Below are positions 9,892 through 18,560 of a stretch of DNA of 64,000 nt, in pieces. The notes under the pieces are model-generated. The model did not search any database. It was not told the origin of the DNA and saw nothing but the letters and a program-made list of their open reading frames with translations. This stretch comes from Eikenella longinqua (GTDB taxonomy: Bacteria > Pseudomonadota > Gammaproteobacteria > Burkholderiales > Neisseriaceae). Made by a program: the position numbers and the translations under genes. Every line of letters begins with the position of its first letter. The stretch's first letter is position 1. The stretch covers positions 5,467 through 69,466 of the forward strand of contig NZ_LXSL01000014.1 of assembly GCF_001648355.1 (NCBI RefSeq), in the 5' to 3' direction.

Positions 9892-10025
9892 GTTGTTTCC
9901 TTTGGTTTAAGTGAAAAGGTGGTGGCATTATAATGTAAACTAGAGAAATACTCTATTTTTTTGTGTTTTTAAAATCATTGCATTAGATTGTTTGTAAAAT
10001 AATGGTCGGTGTGTGTAAGGCGGGG

Positions 10026-10060
10026 AAAAAGGCTACCTGAAATTTCAGGTAGCCTTTTGG
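10026..10060 (-). terminator. Compact DUS-pair terminator after the two-module gene
   Basis: A forward DUS and its reverse complement abut with no spacer (AGGCTACCTGAAA/TTTCAGGTAGCCT), flanked by A and T runs on either side, 16 nt beyond the stop of the gene at 10076. Confidence 0.75.
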
Positions 10061-10075
10061 CTTTAAGCGTGAGGT

Positions 10076-10882
10076 TTATTCAAATACGGCTTTGTTGCCC
10101 ACGAATACTTGGCTGCTGTATTCGCATTGGGCGGAATCGCATTTGGGGACGGTAACGATGAGGGTGTAGCGGCCGCTGCGGTTGGTGCGCCAGCCGAACA
10201 TGGGGGAGTCGTCGTCGTTGGTGTCTTCTTTGATCACGCGGCCGTCGGCGGCTTTGAGGCTGAGGTCGATGTCGGTGCAGTCGTAGCCGCAGTCGGCGAA
10301 GAAGCTGTAGTATTTGCCGGCGCTGAGCTGCACGGTGTGGCTTTGGGATTGCTCTTTAGCCAGGCTGCCGTTGAAGATTTGGGCTTGGCGGGCTTGGCGG
10401 TCTTTGCGGTGTACGATGTCGCGGTTCATTTTTTGGGCGCGGGGCAGCCAGGGGCTTTGCTCGAAGGCTTGGGCGCTGTAGTCGCAGCCGGCGCTGTCTT
10501 GGCAGGCGGGCATGCTGACGGTGAGTTTGTATTCGCCGCTCTGGGCTACGTTCCAGCTGATGATGGGGTTGTCATCGGTGTCGGTGTCTTGTTTGAGGGT
10601 TTGGCCGCTGCTGTCGGCCAGGGCGAGGTCGAGGTTGGAGCATTGGCGGTCGCAGTCGGCGAAGAAGGAGTATTGTTTGCCGGCTTCGAGGCGGATGGTG
10701 TGGCTTTCGCTGCGGCCTTGGCGCAGTTTGCCGGTGAAGAGCTGGATTTGGCGGGCGGCATCGTCGCGTTCGCGTACGATGTTGCGGTTGATTTGCTGGG
10801 CTTCGGCCAGCCAGCCGTCGTCGGCGGCGAAGGCGGGGGCGGCCAGCAGGGCGGCGATGGCGGTGAGTGTGAGGTGTTTCAT
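10076..10882 (-). CDS. Secreted cysteine-rich protein with two tandem modules
   Basis: 268 residues: a signal peptide (cut near APAFAA) followed by two copies of the module seen in the neighbouring gene. Copy one has DGWLAEAQQINRNIV, KQYSFFADCDRQCSNLDL and PACQDSAGCDY. Copy two has SPWLPRAQKMNRDIV, KYYSFFADCGYDCTDIDL and PKCDSAQCEY. Each copy keeps four Cys. The second copy and the single-module protein share SPMFGWR(T/A)NRSGRYTL, so they are closer to each other than to copy one. That suggests duplication inside the gene and then between genes. Function is unknown; location is probably periplasmic. Confidence 0.72.
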   Translation of the reverse strand: MKHLTLTAIAALLAAPAFAADDGWLAEAQQINRNIVRERDDAARQIQLFTGKLRQGRSESHTIRLEAGKQYSFFADCDRQCSNLDLALADSSGQTLKQDTDTDDNPIISWNVAQSGEYKLTVSMPACQDSAGCDYSAQAFEQSPWLPRAQKMNRDIVHRKDRQARQAQIFNGSLAKEQSQSHTVQLSAGKYYSFFADCGYDCTDIDLSLKAADGRVIKEDTNDDDSPMFGWRTNRSGRYTLIVTVPKCDSAQCEYSSQVFVGNKAVFE

Positions 10883-11001
10883 TTTGGTTTGTCCTTTTGT
10901 TTGGTTAAAGGGGGGGAAAGGGTACAGCGGCGGGGATTATAAGCAAAATGTTTGTGGTTTGCTAAGGATTTTTAAGGCGGGAAGTGCTGTGGATAGGCAG
11001 G

Positions 11002-11046
11002 AGGCTACCTGAAAAATGGGGCGGTATATTTTTCAGGTAGCCTTTG
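11002..11046. terminator. DUS inverted pair upstream of the two-module gene
   Basis: AGGCTACCTGAAAAAT (11002-11017) and its reverse complement (11028-11043) form a 16-bp stem followed by TTTG. Confidence 0.55.
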
Positions 11047-11081
11047 TGTGGCTGGAAGGGGCTACCTGAAAACGCTGCGGC

Positions 11082-11112
11082 AAAAAAGCCGCCCGAGATG
11101 AATCGGGCGGCT
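11082..11112 (-). terminator. Intrinsic terminator of the OPT transporter gene
   Basis: A 10-bp GC-rich stem AGCCGCCCGA/TCGGGCGGCT (11087-11096 and 11103-11112) is followed on the minus strand by six T. It lies 35 nt beyond the stop codon and is one of the few terminators here not built from DUS. Confidence 0.85.
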
Positions 11113-11147
11113 GTTTCTCTAGCTGTTTTCAGTTGTTTTATCGGGGC

Positions 11148-13175
11148 TTATTTGCCGGATTTCAAAATGCGGCGGATGAAGATGAGCATGCCGCTGATGA
11201 AGAAAGCCAGGCCGAGGAATTCGCCTGCGGTGCCCCAGTTTTCGAGGTTCAGCGCCAAGGGGGCGTCGGAGCCGCCGTTGGTAACGGAGAGGGCGATAAT
11301 CAGCGCCATCACCACGCCGATCAGGCTTTCGCCCACAATCAAGCCGGCGGCAAACAATGTGCCCACGCGGTCGGCGTTTTTCACTTTTTCTTCATCGTGG
11401 CGGATGCGGTGCTTGATGATGGCGGCCATGATGGCGCCAATGGCAATCGGCATATTGATGGCGGGCGGCAGGTAGATACCCATGCCCACGGCCAGGGTGG
11501 GCAGCATCAGCTTGGAGCCGCTGCGTTTGAGCACTTCGTTTAGGATGATGAGCACCACGCCGATGCCGATGCCGGTGAGGATGTAGCCCCATTGCAGCGA
11601 GTGGGAGAAAATGGCTTTGGCGATGGTGGTCATCAATGTGGCCTGCGGGGCCGCCAGGGCTTGGCTCGGGTCCATATCCGGGCGGGGCATGGCGCCGGTG
11701 AAGCCGTAGGCGGCGTAGAGCAGCTCGAGCACGGAAGACACCACGAATGCGCCCACCACGCAGCCGATAATCAGCGCCACTTCTTGACGCCACGGGGTGG
11801 CTTTAATCAGGTAGCCGGTTTTCAGGTCTTGCAGGTTGTCGTTGGAGATGGAAGCCACGGCCACCACGGCGGAGCCGCAGAACAGGGTGAGTGCCACCAG
11901 GAAGTTGCGGTTGCCTTCGTCGGCAAACAGGTTGGTGGCGCTGCCGATGCCCAGCAATACCAGCGAAATGGCCACCACAGAAATGATGCCGATGCCGGAA
12001 ATCGGGCTGGAGGAAGAGCCAACCAAGCCAGCCATATAGCCGCAGGCGGCGGCTACCAGGAAGCCGATTACGAAAGCCAGCAGTGTACAGGCAAACACCA
12101 GCAGCCAAGCCGTGCCGGTGGGCAGGTTGGCGGCTTCAACGAAGTGGTAGAAAGAGAAGCCCAACAGCAGCAGCATGCCCAGCGCGTAGGCAATCATGGC
12201 TTTGGGCGACAAGTCTTGCTCCACGCGTTCGAGGGAGGCCTGTTCGCCACCTTTGATGGCGCGGAACGACATTTTCATGCCTTCGAGGGTGGGTTTGAGC
12301 AGGGTAATCAGTGTCCAGATGGCGGCAATACCGATGGTGCCCGCGCCGATGAAGCGCACTTTTTCTTTCCACAGCTGCATGGCGAAGCCCACCATTTCCA
12401 TATCGGCCGGCTGCGGATTGGTGGCGGAGAAATAGGGAATGGCGATGCCCCAGGCAATCACAATGCCCACCAGCATGGCAATACCGCTGGCCAGACCCAC
12501 CAAATAGCCCGCGCCCAAAAGCGCCAGCGAGAAGCCCATCGGGATTTGGAAGATGGAGGCGCCGGCTTTAAACCAATAGCTCGCGCTGTCGGCCATCACG
12601 CGCAGGCCGTTGCTGGCAAAGCTGAAAATGCCGGAAATCACGCCGCCGGTAACGATTTCGCCGATGCCGCTGTCGCCTTTTTGGCCGGATTCGGCATTTT
12701 CTTCGCCCACCACGCCGTCGCCGCTGCCCACTTTCAAAATTTCAGCCGCAGCCACGCCTTCGGGATAAGGCAGATCGCTTTTCACCACCATGGCATAACG
12801 CAGCGGGATGGTGAAAATCACGCCGAGGATGCCGCCGGCCATACACAGAAGCGTGGTTTGCCAGAACGGGAAGCCGCTCCAGTAGCCGCTCATCAAGAGA
12901 CCGGGCAGGATGAAGATTACGGAAGACAAGGTGCCGGCGGCGGAAGCCTGCGTTTGCACCATATTGTTTTCCAAAATATTGCTACCTTTGGCGAATTTCA
13001 AAATCGCCATGGAAATCACGGCAGCAGGGATAGATGAAGCAAAAGTGAGGCCGACCTTCAGCCCCAAATAAATATTGGAAGCGGTGAACACCACGGTGAT
13101 CAACGCGCCCAATATCATGCCGCGCAGGGTGAGCTCCCTGTAGTTGGCATACGGGTCGTGAGCGGATAGAGACAT
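11148..13175 (-). CDS. OPT-family oligopeptide/metal-chelate transporter
   Basis: 675 residues with about 14-16 hydrophobic segments across the length. The beginning (YRELTLRGMILGALITVVFTASNIYLGLKVG) and PYPEGVAAAEILK are typical of bacterial OPT transporters. Members of this family carry short peptides or metal chelates across the inner membrane with protons; the substrate here is not determined. The start ATG at 13173-13175 has a usable AAAGGTAAAGAAA stretch before it. The gene stands alone: an AT-rich upstream region and its own GC-rich terminator delimit it. Confidence 0.9.
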   Translation of the reverse strand: MSLSAHDPYANYRELTLRGMILGALITVVFTASNIYLGLKVGLTFASSIPAAVISMAILKFAKGSNILENNMVQTQASAAGTLSSVIFILPGLLMSGYWSGFPFWQTTLLCMAGGILGVIFTIPLRYAMVVKSDLPYPEGVAAAEILKVGSGDGVVGEENAESGQKGDSGIGEIVTGGVISGIFSFASNGLRVMADSASYWFKAGASIFQIPMGFSLALLGAGYLVGLASGIAMLVGIVIAWGIAIPYFSATNPQPADMEMVGFAMQLWKEKVRFIGAGTIGIAAIWTLITLLKPTLEGMKMSFRAIKGGEQASLERVEQDLSPKAMIAYALGMLLLLGFSFYHFVEAANLPTGTAWLLVFACTLLAFVIGFLVAAACGYMAGLVGSSSSPISGIGIISVVAISLVLLGIGSATNLFADEGNRNFLVALTLFCGSAVVAVASISNDNLQDLKTGYLIKATPWRQEVALIIGCVVGAFVVSSVLELLYAAYGFTGAMPRPDMDPSQALAAPQATLMTTIAKAIFSHSLQWGYILTGIGIGVVLIILNEVLKRSGSKLMLPTLAVGMGIYLPPAINMPIAIGAIMAAIIKHRIRHDEEKVKNADRVGTLFAAGLIVGESLIGVVMALIIALSVTNGGSDAPLALNLENWGTAGEFLGLAFFISGMLIFIRRILKSGK

Positions 13176-13628
13176 TTTCTTTACCTTTGGTTGAAACGAG
13201 GTTGCATTTTTTTTCGATATTCCGATTGTGTCAATAGGAAATTAGCAAATGTAAATTATTCTTTACAATTTACCGAAAAGAAGCAGAAAAGTAATAATGC
13301 ATGATTATCCGGTCTGTTTTGTGTTTGAATTTTATTTATTAAAAATATCAGAAAAATATTGCAGATAAGGAGATCGTTAATCAGGAAATGCTTGTCTTGG
13401 CTGATTTCAAAATTAACATAAACTTACTTTTTGATAGGGGAATGTATGGAACGGAAAGGGGAAGGCAAACGGAAAATCCTGAGCAGAAAAGGCGGCAAAT
13501 CTTGGCAAATCATGCCACACGCCGCTGCTTGGTATTGCAGTGAATGGAACCCGCGATAAAAGGCTACCTGAAAAATACCGGCTTCCGAGCGGAAGGGTTT
13601 TTCAGGTAGCCTATTTGGCGTTTGGTGC
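13176..13628. other. AT-rich intergenic region upstream of the OPT gene
   Basis: 453 bp between the OPT start and the tkt stop, markedly AT-rich at 13200-13450. The promoter of the OPT gene should be here, but I cannot pick out a convincing -35/-10 pair. A 33-codon frame at 13445 is too weak to call. The right end holds the tkt DUS terminator. Confidence 0.6.
13559..13615 (-). terminator. DUS-pair hairpin after tkt
   Basis: AGGCTACCTGAAAAA (13561-13575) pairs with TTTTTCAGGTAGCCT (13598-13612), 14 nt beyond the tkt stop; the inner bases CGGCTTCCGAGCGGAAG can extend the fold. Confidence 0.7.
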
Positions 13629-15611
13629 TTACAACACCGATTTCACCGTATCGACCACATTCTCCACGGTGAAGCCGAATTCTTTAAACAACAGCTCGGC
13701 CGGGGCGGATTCGCCGAAGCGGTTGATGCCGACCACCGCGCCGTTCAGACCGACGTATTTATACCAGCCGTCGGCGTGCCCGGCTTCCACGGCCACTCGC
13801 GGCAGGCCTTCGGGCAGGACTGCGGCTCGGTAGGCGGCGTCTTGGCGGTCGAACACGTTGGTGCACGGCATGGAAACCACACGCACGGCGATGCCTTGTT
13901 CCGCCAAAGCGGATTGCGCATTCAGTGCCAATTCCACTTCCGAGCCGGTGGCGATGATGACCGCTTTTGCTTCGCCTTCAGCTTCGCGCAGCACATAGCC
14001 GCCGCGTTGGATATCGGCAAGCTGTTGTTCGCTGCGCGCTTGGAATTTCAGGTTTTGGCGGCTGAAAATCAGGCATGAGGGATGATCTTTGGCTTGGATG
14101 GCTTCCGACCACGCCACCAGCGATTCGGCGGTGTCGCAGGGGCGCCATACGTCCATGTTCGGAATCAGGCGCAGGGTGGCGGTTTGCTCGACGGGCTGGT
14201 GGGTCGGACCGTCTTCGCCGAGGCCGATGGAATCGTGGGTGAACACGAATACGGGGTTGATTTTCATCAGCGCGGCCATGCGCAGGGCGTTGCGTTCGTA
14301 TTCGCTGAACATGAGGAAGGTGGCGCCGAAGGGCTTCACGCCGCCATGCAGCGCCATGCCGTTCATGATGGCGCCCATGCCGAATTCGCGCACGCCATAG
14401 TGGATGTAGTTGCCGCCATGCTCGCGCGTTACGGATACGCTGCCCGGCCAGTCGGTGAGGTTGGACGGGGTGAGGTCGGCGGAGCCGCCCACCAGCTCGG
14501 GCAGCGCTTTGGCCAGGATGGCGATGCTGTTTTGGCTGGCTTTGCGCGTGGCGACGGTTTCGGCTTTGGCGCACACTTCCTGCAAGGCTGCTTGAATATA
14601 GGCGCTGAAGTTTTCAGGTAGCCTGCCTTCCATGCGGCGCACGAATTCTGCGGCTTCGGCAGGATATTGGGCTTGGTATCGGGCGAAGAGTTCGTTCCAT
14701 TCGGCTTCGAGTTTGGCGCCTTTGGCTTTGGCGTCCCAGACGGCGTAGATTCCCTGCGGGATTTCAAACGCGGGGTGCGCCCAGCCCAAGTGTTTGCGCG
14801 TGGCTTCGATTTCGTCCGCACCCAGGGGCGCGCCGTGGGTTTTGTGGCTGCCTTCTTTGTTGGCGCTGCCTTTGCCGATAAGGGTTTTGCAGCAGATGAG
14901 GGAAGGTTTGCCGGTTTCGGCGCGGGCGGCTTCGATGGCTGCCTGGATGGCGGCGGTATCGTGGCCGTTTACATTGGGGATAACGTGCCAGCCGTAGCTT
15001 TCAAAGCGTTGCGGGATGTTTTCGGTAAACCAGCCGTCCACTTTGCCGTCGATGGAGATGTTGTTGTCGTCGTATAACACAATTAGCTTGCCCAAGCCCA
15101 AGGTGCCGGCGAGCGAGCAGGCTTCGTGCGACACGCCTTCCATCATGCAGCCGTCGCCCATGAAGACGTAGGTGTGGTGATCGACGATGTTCAGGCCGTC
15201 TTTGTTGAACTCGGCGGCGAGGATTTTTTCCGCCAATGCCATACCCACGGCGTTGGCGATGCCTTGGCCGAGCGGGCCGGTGGTGGTTTCCACGCCGTCG
15301 GTGTAGCCGTATTCGGGGTGGCCGGGGGTTTTGCTGTGGAGCTGGCGGAAGTGTTTCAGGTCGTCGATGGAAACATTGTAGCCGGTGAGGTGCAGCAGGC
15401 TGTAAAGAATCATCGAGGCGTGGCCGTTGGAGAGGACGAAGCGGTCGCGGTTGTGGAATTGGGGATTGGCGGGGTTGTGGCGCAGGAATTTGGTCCACAA
15501 TACTTCGGCCATTTCCGCCATGCCCATCGGGGCGCCGGGGTGGCCGGAATTGGCTTTTTGGATGGCATCAACGGAGAGGAAGCGGATGGCGTTGGCAAGC
15601 GGGGAAGGCAT
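13629..15611 (-). CDS. tkt: Transketolase
   Basis: 660 residues, the normal length. The thiamine-diphosphate motif is present as GDGCMMEGVSHEACSLAGTL, followed by LIVLYDDNNISIDG. The pyrimidine domain has EYERNALRMAALMKI and the substrate-binding THDSIGLGEDGPTHQPVEQ. It transfers two-carbon units between sugar phosphates in the cytoplasm (pentose-phosphate and Calvin-type interconversions). A DUS at 14613-14624 lies inside the gene and encodes the GYLK-like turn at RMEGRLPENFSAY. The gene of unknown function upstream (15672-16073) is 60 nt away in the same direction. The identification is certain. Confidence 0.97.
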   Translation of the reverse strand: MPSPLANAIRFLSVDAIQKANSGHPGAPMGMAEMAEVLWTKFLRHNPANPQFHNRDRFVLSNGHASMILYSLLHLTGYNVSIDDLKHFRQLHSKTPGHPEYGYTDGVETTTGPLGQGIANAVGMALAEKILAAEFNKDGLNIVDHHTYVFMGDGCMMEGVSHEACSLAGTLGLGKLIVLYDDNNISIDGKVDGWFTENIPQRFESYGWHVIPNVNGHDTAAIQAAIEAARAETGKPSLICCKTLIGKGSANKEGSHKTHGAPLGADEIEATRKHLGWAHPAFEIPQGIYAVWDAKAKGAKLEAEWNELFARYQAQYPAEAAEFVRRMEGRLPENFSAYIQAALQEVCAKAETVATRKASQNSIAILAKALPELVGGSADLTPSNLTDWPGSVSVTREHGGNYIHYGVREFGMGAIMNGMALHGGVKPFGATFLMFSEYERNALRMAALMKINPVFVFTHDSIGLGEDGPTHQPVEQTATLRLIPNMDVWRPCDTAESLVAWSEAIQAKDHPSCLIFSRQNLKFQARSEQQLADIQRGGYVLREAEGEAKAVIIATGSEVELALNAQSALAEQGIAVRVVSMPCTNVFDRQDAAYRAAVLPEGLPRVAVEAGHADGWYKYVGLNGAVVGINRFGESAPAELLFKEFGFTVENVVDTVKSVL

Positions 15612-15671
15612 GGTGTGGTTCCTAAGTGGTTGGTTTGGAAAAGAGTGAGGCTACCTGAAAAATATGGCGGG

Positions 15672-16073
15672 CTACTCGCCGCCCAGCAGACGGTAGTTTT
15701 CGTAAACGGATTCAATCAGCGGGGCGAAATCATCGGCGGCAAAGTGGGAGTGGCCGATGCCGATAAGCTGGCTTAAAGGATCATCCATATCCACGGCTTC
15801 GGCATCTTCGACGGTAACGAAATCCTGCCGCGCCCGCGCTATCATGCCCTGCACATATTTCGCGCCTGCGCCGAGGCCGGTGAATTTGCCCGCCACATAG
15901 GCGTCGATGTCGTCGGCATCCATAAAGCACACCAGGCGGCCGAAGCCGAAGCAGTAGCCGTAGAAGGTGAAGCCCATCACTTGAAACAGCAGTTCGTTTT
16001 GCACATTCCAGCGCGGGTCGGCGGTGAGGGTGGAGAAAAGGCGGTTTGCTTTATCGTAGAAGGCTGCCTGCAT
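15672..16073 (-). CDS. Conserved-looking cytoplasmic protein of unknown function
   Basis: 133 residues from the ATG at 16071-16073, which has GGAAAC upstream; a longer frame from 16109 adds 12 residues without support. There is no signal peptide. The sequence has aromatic and Gly-rich stretches (FTFYGYCFGFGRLVCFMDADD) and an acidic middle (VEDAEAVDMDD), and looks like a small soluble alpha/beta protein. I do not recognise the family. It lies between tmk and tkt, all on the minus strand, with a DUS at about 15649-15661 separating it from tkt. Confidence 0.65.
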   Translation of the reverse strand: MQAAFYDKANRLFSTLTADPRWNVQNELLFQVMGFTFYGYCFGFGRLVCFMDADDIDAYVAGKFTGLGAGAKYVQGMIARARQDFVTVEDAEAVDMDDPLSQLIGIGHSHFAADDFAPLIESVYENYRLLGGE

Positions 16074-16165
16074 GGTGTTTCCGAGGGTGTTGGTTGGCGA
16101 ATGCCGCAAAACGGCGCAAATTATCGCACTTTTGGGCGGCGGTGTTCAAATCATCGGGCAAGCCG

Positions 16166-16783
16166 CTAGGCGAACAATTTTTCCAGCGCGGCTTCGATGT
16201 CGCGGCGCACGAGGGCTTTGTCGCGGTTGCTGTTGATGAGGGCGTAGCGTTCGGGCGCGGCAGCGGCGCGGGCGAGGTAGCTTTGGCGCACGCGGGTGAA
16301 GAAGTCGGCTTCTTCCTGCTCGAAGCGGTCTTTGTTGCGGCTGCGCTCGATGCGTTCGAGGGAAACTTCGAGCGGCACGTCGAGCAGGATGGTGAGCTGG
16401 GGGCGCAGGCTGCCCTGCACCCATTGTTCGAGTGCGGCAATATCGGCTTCGGGCAGGCCGCGGCCGCCGCCTTGGTAGGCGAAGGTGGCGTCGGTGAAGC
16501 GGTCGGACACAACGGATACGCCGCGCTCCAGTGCGGGCAGGATGACGCTTTCGATGTGTTGGGCGCGGGCGGCAAACATGAGCAGGGTTTCGGCGCGCAG
16601 GCCGGCTTGGGTGTGGGGGTTGAGCAGCAGGCGGCGCAGGGCTTCGCCCAAGGGCGTGCCGCCTGGCTCGCGGGTGAACAAGACGGGGCGGCCTTGCGCG
16701 GCAAACCATTCGCGGATGACGGCGAGCTGGGTGGTTTTGCCGGCGCCGTCGATGCCGTCGAGGGTGATGAAGTGGGCGGTCAT
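16166..16783 (-). CDS. tmk: Thymidylate kinase
   Basis: 205 residues from the ATG at 16781-16783; the frame is open further upstream but the extra part translates DUS words. The P-loop reads FITLDGIDGAGKTTQ, the DRY-like motif is DRFTDATFAYQGGGRG, and the lid region carries ERIERSRNKDRFEQEE. It phosphorylates dTMP to dTDP in the cytoplasm. In many proteobacteria tmk follows mltG; here mltG is about 1.8 kb upstream, with yciB and a DKNYY gene between them. Confidence 0.95.
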   Translation of the reverse strand: MTAHFITLDGIDGAGKTTQLAVIREWFAAQGRPVLFTREPGGTPLGEALRRLLLNPHTQAGLRAETLLMFAARAQHIESVILPALERGVSVVSDRFTDATFAYQGGGRGLPEADIAALEQWVQGSLRPQLTILLDVPLEVSLERIERSRNKDRFEQEEADFFTRVRQSYLARAAAAPERYALINSNRDKALVRRDIEAALEKLFA

Positions 16784-16832
16784 TTTTAACTCCGTTGAAG
16801 CGTTGCTTTTAGGTGGCCTGTTGCGGGGGGAT

Positions 16833-16876
16833 GGGCTACCTGAAAAATGTGTGGGTGGGGTTTCAGGTAGCCTTTT
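16833..16876 (-). terminator. DUS-pair hairpin between the DKNYY gene and tmk
   Basis: GGGCTACCTGAAA (16833-16845) pairs with TTTCAGGTAGCC (16861-16872) and TTTT follows. Two one-base DUS variants with GTGGCC flank it (near 16810 and 16902). Confidence 0.55.
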
Positions 16877-16929
16877 GGCGGTTTGGGTGGTTTGTGTTGT
16901 TTTCAGGTGGCCTTGGTGCAGGGAGGAGG

Positions 16930-17820
16930 CTACCTGAAAACGTTTGGGGCGAGAATGGAGGCGAATGTATCCGCGCTTTCCCATGCTTCGGCTTCGGTCA
17001 TGGCTTCGCCGTTGCAATAATATTGGTTTTTGTCTTTGCCGTAAGCCCAATCGTAACCTTGCGGGCGGGTAAGTTGCACTACTTGGAAGGTGTCGTGGTC
17101 GGCTGCTTTGAGGGGCTTGTTCTGGTAGTAAATGCGTTTGTCGTCTTTGGAGTAGTCGTGCGTGAGTTTTTGCCAGGTGGCGGGATTGGCTCCGGGCAGG
17201 ATGCGTGCTTCGTGGAAAACGTGGCGCTCGTCTTTGGCAAAAATGCCGTCGTTCATGGATACGAAAGTGGCGGGGTCAGCTTTGGGTAGGATCTTTATCC
17301 TGCCGTCGAAGTTGTAGTATACCTGCCGGCTGTCTTTGGCATAGCCTGCGGGAACGGGCGTGAGCACGATTCTTTTGATGCCGTCGGTAAACTCCCTATG
17401 CCAGTCCCAGTTGTGGCTGAAATCGAACTTGGCGAGGCCTTGGTCGCACACTTCAAAGGTTTGGCCGTCGGCAAGCTCGAGGCGGCGGTTGGTTGCCCAA
17501 ATGGCTTGGTAGTCGGTGGCGTAGCATTCGTTGAGCACGTGGAAGTGGTCGGGTTTGGCGCCTTTGAGTTTGCGCCACATGATGTAGCAGTGTTTGTCGT
17601 CTTGGGCGAAAAGGGAATTGAAATAGATGAAGGTTTCGGGGTTGGCTTTTTTGATGGGGCGGTAGCGGTAGAAGACTTGTTTGCCGTTGGTCCAGTAGCC
17701 GGCGATTTCTTGGGTGTCTGCGAGATAGAAGCGCGGGTCGGTGCCGATATCCCAATCCAAATCGTGGGGATTGATGTTGTGGCCGATAAAGGGCGGTTTT
17801 TGGGCGGCGGGTTTGGGCAT
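16930..17820 (-). CDS. DKNYY-family repeat protein
   Basis: 296 residues without a signal peptide. The sequence repeats a pattern of about 45-60 residues in which an Asp-Lys/Asp-Arg turn precedes Tyr-Tyr or a similar pair: KQVFYRYRPIKKANPETF, DKHCYIMWRKLKGAKPDHF, SRQVYYNFDGRIKILPKADPATF, DKRIYYQNKPLKAADHDTF and DKNQYYCNG. This is the DKNYY pattern; the function of these proteins is unknown. The last residues NVFR and the TAG stop are encoded by a DUS copy (TTTTCAGGTAG), so the present C-terminus was set by an uptake word. Confidence 0.8.
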   Translation of the reverse strand: MPKPAAQKPPFIGHNINPHDLDWDIGTDPRFYLADTQEIAGYWTNGKQVFYRYRPIKKANPETFIYFNSLFAQDDKHCYIMWRKLKGAKPDHFHVLNECYATDYQAIWATNRRLELADGQTFEVCDQGLAKFDFSHNWDWHREFTDGIKRIVLTPVPAGYAKDSRQVYYNFDGRIKILPKADPATFVSMNDGIFAKDERHVFHEARILPGANPATWQKLTHDYSKDDKRIYYQNKPLKAADHDTFQVVQLTRPQGYDWAYGKDKNQYYCNGEAMTEAEAWESADTFASILAPNVFR

Positions 17821-17866
17821 GAGCTTCTCTTGCGCGGAGGATGCTGCTTTGTTTGGTTTCGGCTAG

Positions 17867-17909
17867 GGCTACCTGAAAAATGTGTGGGTAGGTTTTCAGG
17901 TAGCCTTTG
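17867..17909 (-). terminator. DUS inverted pair A upstream of the DKNYY gene
   Basis: GGCTACCTGAAAA (from 17868) and TTTTCAGGTAGCC (about 17893-17906) face each other over a short loop, followed by TTT. Confidence 0.5.
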
Positions 17910-17928
17910 GCTGGATAGAGGCTACCTG

Positions 17929-17960
17929 AAAAATATGCGGGGTTTCAGGTAGCCTTTCGG
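17929..17960 (-). terminator. DUS-pair hairpin after yciB
   Basis: GAGGCTACCTGAAA (17929-17942) pairs with TTTCAGGTAGCCTTTC (about 17943-17958) directly beyond the yciB stop codon at 17963. Confidence 0.65.
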
Positions 17961-17962
17961 TT

Positions 17963-18559
17963 TTAGGGTTTGCTTGGCTGCTCGGGGGGCTCGCTTTCGG
18001 TGGGAGCTTGGGCTTCGGTTTTCAGGTGTTTGCGCAAGACGATGCCTTGGGCGATGAGGAAGAACACCATGAGGATGAGCTGGCCGTAGCTTTTAAAGTG
18101 GATGAAGAGGTTTTTGGCTTGCTCGGAGGCGTCGTAGTGGTAGAGGCCAAACCAGTAGTGCAGGGCGGCGAGCAGGAGGAAGAAGGCGGCCCAGGCGAGG
18201 GTGAGGCGCTGCCAGCCGCGCGGGCTGAAATGGAAAATATCTTTGGCCACGGGCTGCATCAGGGGTTTGCCGATGAGGGCGCTCACGGCGAGGGCGAGGG
18301 CGAAGCTGAGGTTGATGATGGGGGTTTTCCAACGCAGGTAGAGGTCGTCGCGCAGGAGGATGGTGGCGCCGCAGAAGAGGATGGTGAGCAGGAGCACCAC
18401 CCATTGCTGTTTGGTGAGCCGCCATTGCTGGCGGGCGAGGTGGATGCCGTACACGATGAGGGTGCTGGCCAATACGGCGGCGGCGCCGGCCAAGAGGCCG
18501 AATTTCTTGGAGGCGATGAAGAAGGCGATGAGGGGGATGAGGTCGAGCAGGGCGGTCAT
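17963..18559 (-). CDS. yciB: Septation protein A / inner-membrane protein YciB
   Basis: 198 residues with five or six hydrophobic helices. The N-terminus (DLIPLIAFFIASKKFGLLAGAA) and the segment FSPRGWQRLTLAWAAFFLLLA are typical of the YciB/IspZ family. These inner-membrane proteins influence cell-envelope synthesis and septation. The C-terminal ~25 residues are a Pro/Glu/Ser-rich cytoplasmic tail. The start codon lies 1 nt beyond the stop of mltG at 18561, so the two genes are almost certainly co-transcribed and translationally coupled. Confidence 0.92.
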   Translation of the reverse strand: MTALLDLIPLIAFFIASKKFGLLAGAAAVLASTLIVYGIHLARQQWRLTKQQWVVLLLTILFCGATILLRDDLYLRWKTPIINLSFALALAVSALIGKPLMQPVAKDIFHFSPRGWQRLTLAWAAFFLLLAALHYWFGLYHYDASEQAKNLFIHFKSYGQLILMVFFLIAQGIVLRKHLKTEAQAPTESEPPEQPSKP

Positions 18560-18560
18560 G

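Noticed and set aside
11592..13037. 481-residue plus-strand frame opposite the OPT gene
   Set aside because: Shadow frame of the transporter; no ribosome-binding site or family motif.
13445..13546. 33-codon frame with AGGGG before its ATG in the AT-rich region upstream of the OPT gene
   Set aside because: The spacing is too short, the composition is not protein-like and nothing else supports it.
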